From the NCBI GenBank assembly GCA_963754385.1, contig CAVWGE010000004.1, positions 1 through 64,000 of the forward strand: a stretch of DNA of 64,000 nt, read 5' to 3'. Below the pieces are notes generated by a model that was given only the letters and a program-made list of their open reading frames with translations, made no database searches and was not told the origin of the DNA. The translations under genes were made by a program, and so were the position numbers. Positions 1-7,205 of this stretch are shown here, piece by piece. This DNA is from 9FT-COMBO-48-23 sp963754385. Its GTDB lineage: Bacteria; Chloroflexota; Dehalococcoidia; GIF9; UBA5629. Position 1 is the first letter of the stretch; every line of letters begins with the position of its first letter.

Positions 1-63
1 CCGGCAATCGTCCGGATTCCCCTTATCTAACCGACGCATGTTTTCCTTATCATTACCGCCCAT
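1..63 (-). CDS. 5' end of an unidentified gene cut by the window edge
   Basis: On the minus strand an ATG at 63 opens a frame that stays open for 21 codons to the window edge (MGGNDKENMRRLDKG...). A GGGAG ribosome-binding-like sequence lies about 8 nt upstream. The peptide is charged and hydrophilic and I do not recognise it. It would be transcribed divergently from hisS, across an intergenic stretch of about 400 bases. The short length makes this call tentative. Confidence 0.35.
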   Translation of the reverse strand, partial: MGGNDKENMRRLDKGNPDDCR

Positions 64-312
64 TGGAGGTCTCCCTTTCGCCAATTTATTAAACAATCTT
101 TTTAAATAGCATTTTACCATAATTTAGCCAATATCCACCGCCAGAGCTACTGAAAGAATATATGGCTAATAAGATTGGGGTATACGTAATATAGCCTACA
201 CAAGGCGATGAGATGTGACCTTTCGGAGAGAGCGTCAGTGGGTTTTCTTAGGTTTGGCAGCGGGAGTGTTTAGCCGTGTAGCCGGGGTCTTTGCCCCGAT
301 ATTATCATCGAC

Positions 313-346
313 ATGTAGCCCCGAGGTTTTAACCTCGAGGCTACAT
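313..346. repeat. Interspersed hairpin repeat in the hisS upstream region
   Basis: Two 16-nt arms (313-328 and 331-346) form an inverted repeat with one mismatch around a TT loop. A shorter, related fragment with the same TGTAGCC start and a GGGG/CCCC hairpin lies just before it, around 268-295. The stretch 64-465 holds no convincing gene. It contains these repeats and a TATAAT at 437-442 that could be the hisS -10 box, with no clear -35. Such GTAGCC-bounded palindromes look like dispersed miniature repeats and not like a dedicated regulator. Confidence 0.6.
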
Positions 347-465
347 TGGGAATTGATTGTTAATAAACACTCTCCACGTCAGGTCTCGTTTCAAATCCCG
401 TCCCGTATCTGGAATGCCTTTGCCGAAGCTATCTGTTATAATGTAGCTTCTGAAGGAGCAATTCG

Positions 466-1722
466 TTGTATAAAGCGCCTCGGGGTACTGCTGATATTTT
501 GCCTGAAGAGCAGGGTTACTGGAGATTCATCGAGGATGGGGCAATTGCCCTGTGCCGTCTTTACGGATACCAGCGCCTTGATACTCCGGCTTTTGAGGAC
601 TCTCAGCTTTTCACGCGAAGTATAGGCGAAGGCACCGACATTGTGACCAAGGAGATGTACACTTTCAAGGACAGAAGCGGCAATATCCTGGCTCTAAGGC
701 CTGAAGGTACGGCGCCGGTGTGCCGTGCTTATCTTGAGCATGGCATGGACAATTTACCTCAGCCGGTAAAGCTTTATTACTTGGCTGCCATCTTCAGATA
801 TGAGCGGCCGCAGGCGGGACGCTACCGGCAGCATTATCAGTTCGGCTTTGAGGCTATCGGCGATGCCGGCCCGGCTCTGGATGCCGAGGTTGTCGAGATG
901 GCATGGCGGTTTCTTGAGTCATTGGGGCTTGGCGGTCTTTATCTGTATCTTAATAGCATCGGCTGCAAAGCATGCCGACCTCGGTATCTGGAGAGCCTGA
1001 AGCGCTATTATTCTGCCCATCTACCCGGCTTGTGTCCGGATTGCAAGACCAGGTTTGAAAAGAATCCGTTGCGCCTGCTCGATTGCAAGAAAGCTACTTG
1101 CTATGATGTGGCAGAGGCGGCACCGAAGAGCTCAGACTATCTCTGCCGGGAGTGTAAGGCGCATTTTGAAGCCGTTGCAGGATACCTGAAAGCTTTAAGG
1201 CTTCCCTTCGATATAAATCACAGGCTGGTGCGTGGCCTGGATTACTATACCAAGACTGTTTTTGAAATTCAGCCGTTGGGAGAGGGAGCTCAGAGCGCTC
1301 TGGGTGGTGGCGGGCGCTATGACGACCTTATCGAGGAGTTGGGTGGTAAGCCTACTCCGGCCATCGGCTTTGCCGCCGGCATGGAAAGGGTCGTGCTTAA
1401 TTTGAAGAAGCAGAAAATACCTGTCCCAAATTTGCCGGCTCCATCGGTCTTTATTGCCCATCTCGGGGATGAAGCAAAGCTGGAAGCGGTTAAACTTGCC
1501 TCCACTCTGCGTAAGGGCGGCATTGCAGCCATCGTGGGTACCAGTGATAGAAGTTTGAAAGGTCAGTTGAGGCAAGCTGACAGCTTCGGCAGCAGTTATG
1601 CGGCGATTATCGGCGAGGATGAGGTGAAAAGCGGTGCCGTGACTTTGCGGAATATGATGACCGGGGAGCAAAAGACTGTGCCGCCAGCGGCGCTTGGAGA
1701 TTTGCTCAAGAGTAAAAAGTAG
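466..1722 (+). CDS. hisS: Histidyl-tRNA synthetase
   Basis: Class II aminoacyl-tRNA synthetase that charges tRNA-His in the cytoplasm. The 418-aa length is normal for HisRS. The N-terminus (YKAPRGTADILP) is the typical HisRS opening, RPEGTAPVCRAY is class II motif 2, and the catalytic core shows the LVRGLDYYTKTVFEI histidine-binding motif and a GGGGRYDDLIEELGG motif. A C-terminal anticodon-binding domain (about 325-410) follows. A cysteine-rich segment at about 165-230 (several CxxC pairs) looks like the zinc-type insertion found in many HisRS of Gram-positive and Chloroflexota lineages. The start is a TTG with a GAAGGAG ribosome-binding site 8 nt upstream. An internal ATG would remove the conserved N-terminus, so TTG is preferred. 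Confidence 0.95.
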   Translation: MYKAPRGTADILPEEQGYWRFIEDGAIALCRLYGYQRLDTPAFEDSQLFTRSIGEGTDIVTKEMYTFKDRSGNILALRPEGTAPVCRAYLEHGMDNLPQPVKLYYLAAIFRYERPQAGRYRQHYQFGFEAIGDAGPALDAEVVEMAWRFLESLGLGGLYLYLNSIGCKACRPRYLESLKRYYSAHLPGLCPDCKTRFEKNPLRLLDCKKATCYDVAEAAPKSSDYLCRECKAHFEAVAGYLKALRLPFDINHRLVRGLDYYTKTVFEIQPLGEGAQSALGGGGRYDDLIEELGGKPTPAIGFAAGMERVVLNLKKQKIPVPNLPAPSVFIAHLGDEAKLEAVKLASTLRKGGIAAIVGTSDRSLKGQLRQADSFGSSYAAIIGEDEVKSGAVTLRNMMTGEQKTVPPAALGDLLKSKK

Positions 1723-1737
1723 GAGATCCTCACCCTA

Positions 1738-1762
1738 TCCCTCTCCCGTAAAGGGAGAGGGA
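1738..1762. repeat. Hairpin repeat after hisS, possible terminator
   Basis: Arms TCCCTCTCCC (1738-1747) and GGGAGAGGGA (1753-1762) pair perfectly around GTAAA. No T-run follows, so termination would be inefficient. The same CCCTCTCC/GGAGAGGG core recurs at 48335-48362 in this window, which marks it as a dispersed repeat family. Confidence 0.6.
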
Positions 1763-1835
1763 AGGCGACCCTAAAGGGTCGTGGCTACATTAGAAGTAGG
1801 TTTCCGTTGGATACCCTGAAGGCTAGGAGGTCAGT

Positions 1836-2606
1836 ATGGATGAAGTAATTATATCTAAGGCGATAACTGAGAGTTATCTGAAAGATTTGCTCGATTCGAT
1901 GGAGGTGGATGTAGCTATAGCCGGTGCCGGGCCGTCAGGCATGGTTGCTGGCTATTATCTGGCGAAGAGAAAGGTGAAAGCAGCTATATTTGAGAGAAAA
2001 CTAAGCGTTGGTGGCGGCATGTGGGGTGGTGGAATAATGTTTAATCGCATTGTCGTTCAGATTGAGGCAAAAGAGATTCTGGACGAGCTGGGCATTTCGG
2101 CTAAGCAATATCAGAAGGGATATTATGTTGCTGATGCCGTGGAGGCAGTGTCAACGCTTTGTTCCCGGTGTGTGAAAGCTGGGACAAAGATATTCAATTT
2201 GCTCAGCGTTGAGGATGTGATGATTCGCGAGGATGACAGAATAACCGGCCTGGTGCTGAACTGGAGCGCCGTGTCTCTGGCGAACCTGCATATCGACCCG
2301 CTGGCTATAAGAGCCGGGCTGGTAATAGATGCCACGGGGCATGATGCCGAGATTTGCCGCATAGTAGCCAGGAAGACAGGAGCTGGCGTAGAAGTTCGCG
2401 GTGAGAAGTCGATGTGGGCTGAAGTCGGCGAAAAGGAAATAGTGGAAAACACAAGACAGGTTTGCCCCGGGCTTCTGGTTACCGGCATGGCAGCCAACGC
2501 TGTCTTTGGCTCCCCACGGATGGGAGCTGTTTTCGGCGGCATGCTCCTCTCAGGCAGAAAGGCAGCGGAGCTAGCTATGGATTTGTTGAAGAAAGCTAAG
2601 CGATAG
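1836..2606 (+). CDS. thi4: Thi4-type thiazole synthase (sulfide-dependent, His type)
   Basis: Makes the thiazole half of thiamine from NAD, glycine and a sulfur source. The protein has 256 aa. An FAD/NAD-binding Rossmann motif, GAGPSGM, lies at about 30-36, followed by the glycine-rich GGGMWGGG stretch (59-66). At the position where yeast Thi4 carries its sacrificial cysteine, this protein has a histidine (His152 in LHIDP). In the archaeal enzymes this marks a catalytic form that takes sulfur from free sulfide. That fits an anaerobe. The ATG start has an AGGAGG site at 1826-1831. The homocysteine gene follows 13 nt later, so the two sulfur-assimilating functions are probably co-transcribed. 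No TPP riboswitch was recognised upstream. Confidence 0.88.
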   Translation: MDEVIISKAITESYLKDLLDSMEVDVAIAGAGPSGMVAGYYLAKRKVKAAIFERKLSVGGGMWGGGIMFNRIVVQIEAKEILDELGISAKQYQKGYYVADAVEAVSTLCSRCVKAGTKIFNLLSVEDVMIREDDRITGLVLNWSAVSLANLHIDPLAIRAGLVIDATGHDAEICRIVARKTGAGVEVRGEKSMWAEVGEKEIVENTRQVCPGLLVTGMAANAVFGSPRMGAVFGGMLLSGRKAAELAMDLLKKAKR

Positions 2607-2619
2607 GGGGTGAGGCAAT

Positions 2620-3825
2620 ATGGCAAAGACGGTTGCTGAAATCAATGAAAAGATCAAAAAAGGTCAGGCAGTAGTAGTTACGGCTGAGGAAATAATTGAT
2701 ATCGCCAAGAAAAAGGGTATCAGTCAAGCGGCTAAAGAAGTCGACGTGGTAACTACCGGCACCTTTGGGCCTATGTGCTCCTCAGGCGCTTATTTTAACG
2801 TTGGGCATACCAAGCCTAGGATTAAGCTCGGTGGAGGCAAGGTCTATCTTAATGATGTTCCTGTCTATACGGGGATAGCCGCTGTGGACATCTTTTTGGG
2901 GGCGACGGCTCTGCCTGATGATGACCCCAAGAATAGAATCTATCCCGGCGAGTTCAGATATGGCGGGGGACATGTAATCGAGGAGCTCGTAGCCGGTAAG
3001 GATGTCAGACTGGTGGCTACTGCTTACGGCACCGATTGCTACCCAAGGCGGAAGCTGGAAACCTTGATTAATATCAAGGGTATGAATGAGGCGGTTTTAT
3101 TTAATGTGAGGAACGCATACCAGAATTATAATGTGGCGGTGAATCTATCTGACCGAGTCATTTATACTTACATGGGTGTACTCAAACCGAAGCTGGGCAA
3201 TGCCAATTATTCTACTTCCGGGCAACTTTCTCCGTTATTTAATGACCCCTATTATAAAACCATCGGCATTGGAACTAAGATATTTCTCGGCGGCGGCATC
3301 GGCTATGTTGCCTGGCAGGGAACACAGCATAACCCTAATGTCTTGCGAGGTGGTAACGGCGTGCCGAAAAGAGGAGCCGGGACACTTGCCGTTATCGGTG
3401 ACTTGAAGCAAATGAAACCCAAATGGCTGGTGGGCACGAGTTTTCTCGGTTATGGCTGCACATTGACTGTGGGTATCGGTGTTCCTATACCTGTTCTGTC
3501 TGAAGAGATGCTCCGCTACACATTGGTGACAGATGCTGAGATTTTTGCGCCTGTGGTCGACTATGCTGAAGCTTATCCCCAGAGAAAACCGGACATTCTG
3601 GCTGAAGTCAGCTATGCTGAACTCAAGAGCGGAATGATAAAGGTTAAGGGCAAGGGAATCCCCGCGGCTTCTCTGTCCAGCTATCCGGGAGCAGTTGAAA
3701 TTGCCGGTATTTTGAAGGAGTGGATAAAGAAAGGCAAGTTCCTGCTGACCGAGCCGGTGGCGCCTTTGCCAGGCGTAGAATCGGGGATTGTCTTCAAGCC
3801 GCTTGAGGAACGTCCGATTCTGTAG
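2620..3825 (+). CDS. DUF39 homocysteine biosynthesis protein
   Basis: Member of the DUF39 (COG1900) family, 401 aa. In Methanosarcina, DUF39 and its NIL-ferredoxin partner are needed to make homocysteine from aspartate semialdehyde and sulfide. The sequence carries the family's conserved opening (TVAEINEKIKKGQAVVVTAEE), the TTGTFGPMCSSGAYFN segment with a likely reactive cysteine near residue 51, and the GGGIGYVAWQGTQHNP motif. It sits between thi4 and the ferredoxin subunit in a tight operon. The gene replaces the usual trans-sulfuration or O-acetylhomoserine route; no metB or metY is seen in this window. Confidence 0.85.
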   Translation: MAKTVAEINEKIKKGQAVVVTAEEIIDIAKKKGISQAAKEVDVVTTGTFGPMCSSGAYFNVGHTKPRIKLGGGKVYLNDVPVYTGIAAVDIFLGATALPDDDPKNRIYPGEFRYGGGHVIEELVAGKDVRLVATAYGTDCYPRRKLETLINIKGMNEAVLFNVRNAYQNYNVAVNLSDRVIYTYMGVLKPKLGNANYSTSGQLSPLFNDPYYKTIGIGTKIFLGGGIGYVAWQGTQHNPNVLRGGNGVPKRGAGTLAVIGDLKQMKPKWLVGTSFLGYGCTLTVGIGVPIPVLSEEMLRYTLVTDAEIFAPVVDYAEAYPQRKPDILAEVSYAELKSGMIKVKGKGIPAASLSSYPGAVEIAGILKEWIKKGKFLLTEPVAPLPGVESGIVFKPLEERPIL

Positions 3826-3840
3826 TGAAGGAGGCAGAAG

Positions 3841-4254
3841 ATGGCTACTGTTTCGAAGAGACTGGTTTTGCACTTTCCGAAGCGTTTAACAAACGAACCC
3901 ATAGTCTATAAATTGGTGAAGGACTTTGAACTGGAGTTTAATATTATCAAGGCTGCAGTTACCCCCGGGGAGGAAGGGCTTTTGGTCATGGAGTTAAGCG
4001 GAGAGCAGAGGAGCTATGACAAGGGGGTGAAATATCTGACTGAAACCGGAGTGAAAATCCAATCGCTGAGCCAGGATGTAGTTTGGAATGAATCGAGATG
4101 TACCCATTGTGGCGCCTGCATTACGCTTTGTCCTACCGGAGCCTTTTCTCTGGAGCCGGAGACTCGAAAGGTGATTTTCGACAATAACAAGTGTGTTGTC
4201 TGTGAGCTGTGCATTAAAGCCTGCCCGCCTCGAGCTATGGAGCTATATTTTTGA
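3841..4254 (+). CDS. NIL-domain ferredoxin, homocysteine synthesis partner
   Basis: A 137-aa protein with an N-terminal NIL domain (about 1-75), the small ligand-binding fold also found in methionine ABC transporters. It is followed by two [4Fe-4S] motifs: CTHCGACITLCP (about 86-97) and CVVCELCIKACP (about 119-130). This domain pairing is typical of the partner of DUF39 in reductive homocysteine formation, where it would deliver electrons and perhaps sulfide. A GGAGG site lies 9 nt before the ATG, and the gene starts 15 nt after the DUF39 stop. The next gene begins at the base after its stop codon. Confidence 0.85.
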   Translation: MATVSKRLVLHFPKRLTNEPIVYKLVKDFELEFNIIKAAVTPGEEGLLVMELSGEQRSYDKGVKYLTETGVKIQSLSQDVVWNESRCTHCGACITLCPTGAFSLEPETRKVIFDNNKCVVCELCIKACPPRAMELYF

Positions 4255-4977
4255 ATGTACCAGCCGAGGACTTATCGCCATTGGATTAAAGACGATGATT
4301 TAGTTTCCTTCAATGTAGCCGTCAAGGAGACTGACCTTTATATCCGAGCGGCAAGTAATCTTGAAGCCGAAGCTCTGAAAGCAGTTATAAAGCATCGCAG
4401 GCCGCTCGAAGCGTATATCAAACGACATCCACTTTTTCTCCACAGCCTGGAGCCTTGCTCTGTAGAGGAGGATGCTCCGGCTATTGTCAGAGTCATGGCA
4501 CAAGCTGCTCAGATAGCCGGCGTTGGCCCTATGGCAGCCGTAGCTGGAGCTATTGCTGAGGCTGTAGGTAAGGACCTGCTTGCTTGCACGCCAGAAGTAA
4601 TCGTTGAAAATGGCGGCGACATATTTATGAAAATTTCAAGAACCATATTGATTGGTGTTTATGCCGGTGAATCCCCTTTTACCGGCAAAATCGCTCTCGA
4701 GATGAGTCCTGAGGAAACGCCTTTGGGTGTATGCACTTCTTCGGGAACTGTAGGGCATTCGCTCAGCTTTGGCGCTGCTGATGCTGTGATTGCCCTTTCA
4801 CGTTCTGCGGCACTGGCTGATGCTGCGGCTACGGCTATCGGTAATAGAGTCAAAAATGTCGATGATATTGATGTGGCGATTGAGCAGGCTCAGGCTATCG
4901 ATGGTCTGGTTAGCGTAGTCATAATCAAAGACGATAAAATAGGGATGTGGGGTAAAGTGAAGCTCGTGTCTTTATGA
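4255..4977 (+). CDS. UPF0280 family (ApbE-like) protein
   Basis: A 240-aa member of UPF0280/COG2122, distantly related to ApbE flavin transferases. Recognisable parts are the MYQPRTYRHW opening, the GPMAAVAGAIAEAVG segment and CTSSGTVGHSLSFGAADAV. In methanogens a COG2122 protein is genetically linked to homocysteine synthesis together with DUF39 and NIL-ferredoxin, and the position here, directly after both, supports that role. The ATG follows the previous stop with no gap, which suggests translational coupling. The exact chemistry is not established. Confidence 0.75.
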   Translation: MYQPRTYRHWIKDDDLVSFNVAVKETDLYIRAASNLEAEALKAVIKHRRPLEAYIKRHPLFLHSLEPCSVEEDAPAIVRVMAQAAQIAGVGPMAAVAGAIAEAVGKDLLACTPEVIVENGGDIFMKISRTILIGVYAGESPFTGKIALEMSPEETPLGVCTSSGTVGHSLSFGAADAVIALSRSAALADAAATAIGNRVKNVDDIDVAIEQAQAIDGLVSVVIIKDDKIGMWGKVKLVSL

Positions 4978-5004
4978 GCTGGTGCAGAAATTCGTGAAAT
5001 TGTT

Positions 5005-5715
5005 TTAGAATCCACCGCCGCAGCAGGCCACTTTAAACACAATAGACGCTTCAGCCTTATCACCTCTATCATCGGTTACCACGACGGTGACCGTGTAGTT
5101 GCCGTTAACGCCGGGGGAGGTCCATGAAACCTTGTTTCCCTCCCCTGTAATTTTGCCACCTGTGGCTCTCCACAGGTAACTTAGATTGTCACCATCCGGG
5201 TCCTGGGCATTACATTGAATAGTCTTTGTTGTCCATTGCCTGACTCGATTTTCTTCGCCCGGCGGGCTTCCGTCTATTGTTAGGCTAGTTATGGTTGGTG
5301 GTTGGTTGGGCTTGTCTATGACAACTATGGTTGTCGAATCGGTAGCCTCACCGCCCTTACCGTCGGTTACCGCGACTTTAACAGTGTAGTTGCCAGCGGT
5401 ATCAGGCGCGACCCAGGCGACACTGCTGCCTTCGCCCTTAATGGTCCCACCGTCAGCCGACCACTGATAAGTCAAGGTATCGCCGTCGGTATCGTTGGCT
5501 TCGCAGACTATCTGGGATTCCGATAAGGTGGAGATCTCCCTTTCGGCTGTTAGAGAATTGATGGTGGGAGGTTGGTTTGGTGGTGGTGGTGGTGGCGGTG
5601 GTGTGGGAGAGAATATATTGCAAGCACTGCTTGAGAGCAGCACAGCGATGATGAGCAAAATGGCTAACTTGGACTGATTGTGCCACGGCAATATGTTCAA
5701 TCTGAATCGGCTCAT
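5005..5715 (-). CDS. Surface lipoprotein with two PKD-like domains
   Basis: From the ATG at 5715 the protein has 236 aa. A signal segment at about 15-35 (LAILLIIAVLL) ends in a lipobox (LSSSAC), so it is probably a lipid-anchored extracytoplasmic protein. A proline tract (eight in a row) and NQPP linkers separate two repeated Ig-like units of about 80 aa. Each has the PKD/cadherin-like signature DxDGDxLxYxW and a YTVxVxVTDxxG strand. The C-terminus ends CCGGGF. Such proteins bind polymers or other surface proteins; the ligand is unknown. The frame remains open upstream to 5805, but the upstream part overlaps the membrane protein gene and has no signal character. Confidence 0.7.
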   Translation of the reverse strand: MSRFRLNILPWHNQSKLAILLIIAVLLSSSACNIFSPTPPPPPPPPNQPPTINSLTAEREISTLSESQIVCEANDTDGDTLTYQWSADGGTIKGEGSSVAWVAPDTAGNYTVKVAVTDGKGGEATDSTTIVVIDKPNQPPTITSLTIDGSPPGEENRVRQWTTKTIQCNAQDPDGDNLSYLWRATGGKITGEGNKVSWTSPGVNGNYTVTVVVTDDRGDKAEASIVFKVACCGGGF

Positions 5716-5725
5716 AGTATATTTC

Positions 5726-6280
5726 CTATTTATCCTGCCTTTTGGCTCCTTTACCGAGCTTAACCAACCACGGCGGTGAAGACAGGAAACCGCCGGGATG
5801 GACAAATATTATAGTCACAGCCAGGGCGAAAAGTACAATGTCAAGCGAGAGTGATTGCACATGTGTGAGTGTGCCCAACATCTTTTCCCATATGCCAAAA
5901 CATTCGCAGGAAGTGAATCTGGTCTTCCCCTGGCTGATGTACCAGGAATTATTGGCTATGAAGGCTACAATCAGTGGCAATGAGATGGTTGCGAAGAGGC
6001 GTGGCCAGATACGAAGGAGAAGGAGTATGCCTAGGCATAGCTCTGCCCAGGGGATGATATAGGGGAAAAATACATCGCCGATAAAGTAAGCCACTCCCGG
6101 CGTTAGCCAGGCATCCGGCAGAATGGCACCGATGAACTGCATGGTTTGGCCAGGCATCTCACCGAAACCGAACGTCTTACCGCTGCCAGCTATCAGAAAT
6201 ATAAGCCCCAGCGCGATGCCGGCTGCTAAGCTTACTATTGACCTTACCCGCTGGCGACCCTCCTGAGTAGCATCTGTCAT
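5726..6280 (-). CDS. DoxX/MauE-like integral membrane protein
   Basis: A 184-aa protein with four to five hydrophobic helices (about 14-32, 57-80, 82-105, 140-160). The pattern GLIFLIAGSGKTFGF in the first helix and the later TSCECFG motif resemble the MauE/DoxX branch that works with thiol redox partners. The CxC may be redox active. The gene ends 10 nt before the start of the PKD lipoprotein on the same strand, so the two are probably co-transcribed and act at the membrane. The true substrate is unknown. Confidence 0.6.
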   Translation of the reverse strand: MTDATQEGRQRVRSIVSLAAGIALGLIFLIAGSGKTFGFGEMPGQTMQFIGAILPDAWLTPGVAYFIGDVFFPYIIPWAELCLGILLLLRIWPRLFATISLPLIVAFIANNSWYISQGKTRFTSCECFGIWEKMLGTLTHVQSLSLDIVLFALAVTIIFVHPGGFLSSPPWLVKLGKGAKRQDK

Positions 6281-6503
6281 AATACCGCTCTCCGAGTAAT
6301 TATGATGACTTGACTAGCTCAGTATTATAAACTACACTAGTTACTGTATGCAAAAACCTGGCTGGTGCCGTTTCCTAGCTCGGCTTCCTCTTATAGTGGG
6401 GAGACCAGCTTGCCGGAGCATTCTTCTTGGCAATGTATATAGAGGTCTTGAGCCGTTAGAGACTGCAACAGAAACAGGGCATAACTTTCATAAGGAGGCA
6501 TAG

Positions 6504-6797
6504 ATGGCTCTAGCGGACAAGACTTTGACTTGTAAAGACTGCGGTAGCGAATTCACTTTTACCGTAGGCGAGCAAGAGTTTTATAAGTCAAGAGGGCTAC
6601 AAAATGAGCCTGGTCGGTGCCCAGAGTGCCGAGCAGCTAAACGACAGAGTCGCTACCGAGGCTATGGTCAACCTAGGACAATGCATCAAGCAACATGTGC
6701 CAAATGTGGTGCTGAATGCGAGGTGCCTTTTGAGCCTAAGGATGACCGGCCTATTTATTGTAGCACCTGTTACGCGGAAATGAAACAGAGTAGCTAA
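6504..6797 (+). CDS. Small double zinc-ribbon protein
   Basis: A 97-aa protein preceded by an AAGGAGG site. It has an N-terminal zinc ribbon (CKDCGSEFTFTVGEQEFY...CPECRAAKR), which is the zinc-ribbon domain often attached to CxxC_CxxC_SSSS or zf-trcl families, and a C-terminal ribbon (CAKCGAECEVPFEP...YCSTCYAEM). Proteins of this type are widespread in Dehalococcoidia and candidate phyla and have no known function. A short relative lies in the mobile region at 33747. Confidence 0.75.
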   Translation: MALADKTLTCKDCGSEFTFTVGEQEFYKSRGLQNEPGRCPECRAAKRQSRYRGYGQPRTMHQATCAKCGAECEVPFEPKDDRPIYCSTCYAEMKQSS

Positions 6798-6809
6798 AAT
6801 AGCCCATAC

Positions 6810-6848
6810 CCCCTCTCAGCAGTCTCCCCGTTGGGAGGGGTCTTTTTT
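6810..6848 (+). terminator. Rho-independent terminator
   Basis: CCCCTCTC (6810-6817) pairs with GGGAGGGG (6833-6840) with one G-T wobble, followed by TCTTTTTT. It ends the zinc-ribbon transcript and shows that the next gene must start after it. Confidence 0.75.
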
Positions 6849-6887
6849 ACCGACAAAGCTGGGTTATCTGTAAATTGTTCTGAAGAA

Positions 6888-7181
6888 ATGAATGCAGGTA
6901 TTTGCCGGATAAAACTTCATCTTTCGGGTAGTCAATCGCTTAAGGATAAAAGACGAATAGTGAAGTCTATTATCTCTCGGCTTCGGAGCCAGTACAATAT
7001 CTCCATAGCTGAGGTAGATGACCAGGATTTGTGGCAGTTAGTGACTTTGGGCATAGCCTGTGTCAGCAACCACAACCAGCATGTTGATGAGACTCTATCT
7101 AAGGTGATGGGTTTCATTACTAAGAATTATCCAGAGCTAGAAATAGTAGACCAAGAGATAGAGATTTTGTCTGGTCCTTAG
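6888..7181 (+). CDS. DUF503 family protein
   Basis: A 97-aa member of DUF503 (YlxP-like), recognised by the MxxGxCRIxLHLxxSxSLKDKRRxxKSI opening and the VTLGIACVSNxxxHVD segment. The frame is open from 6831, but that part overlaps the terminator above, so the ATG at 6888 is chosen. It matches the usual family start. YlxP-like proteins are often near translation and ribosome-maturation genes. The cellular role is not settled. Confidence 0.8.
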   Translation: MNAGICRIKLHLSGSQSLKDKRRIVKSIISRLRSQYNISIAEVDDQDLWQLVTLGIACVSNHNQHVDETLSKVMGFITKNYPELEIVDQEIEILSGP

Positions 7182-7205
7182 GTTGTGGCTGTTTAATTGA
7201 TTTGA

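Noticed and set aside
215..625. Open frame of 136 codons overlapping the hisS start
   Set aside because: It runs through the hairpin repeat and then out of frame through hisS. The product has no recognisable features.
1763..1835. Possible TPP riboswitch before thi4
   Set aside because: None of the conserved TPP-element sequences are visible and the gap is too short.
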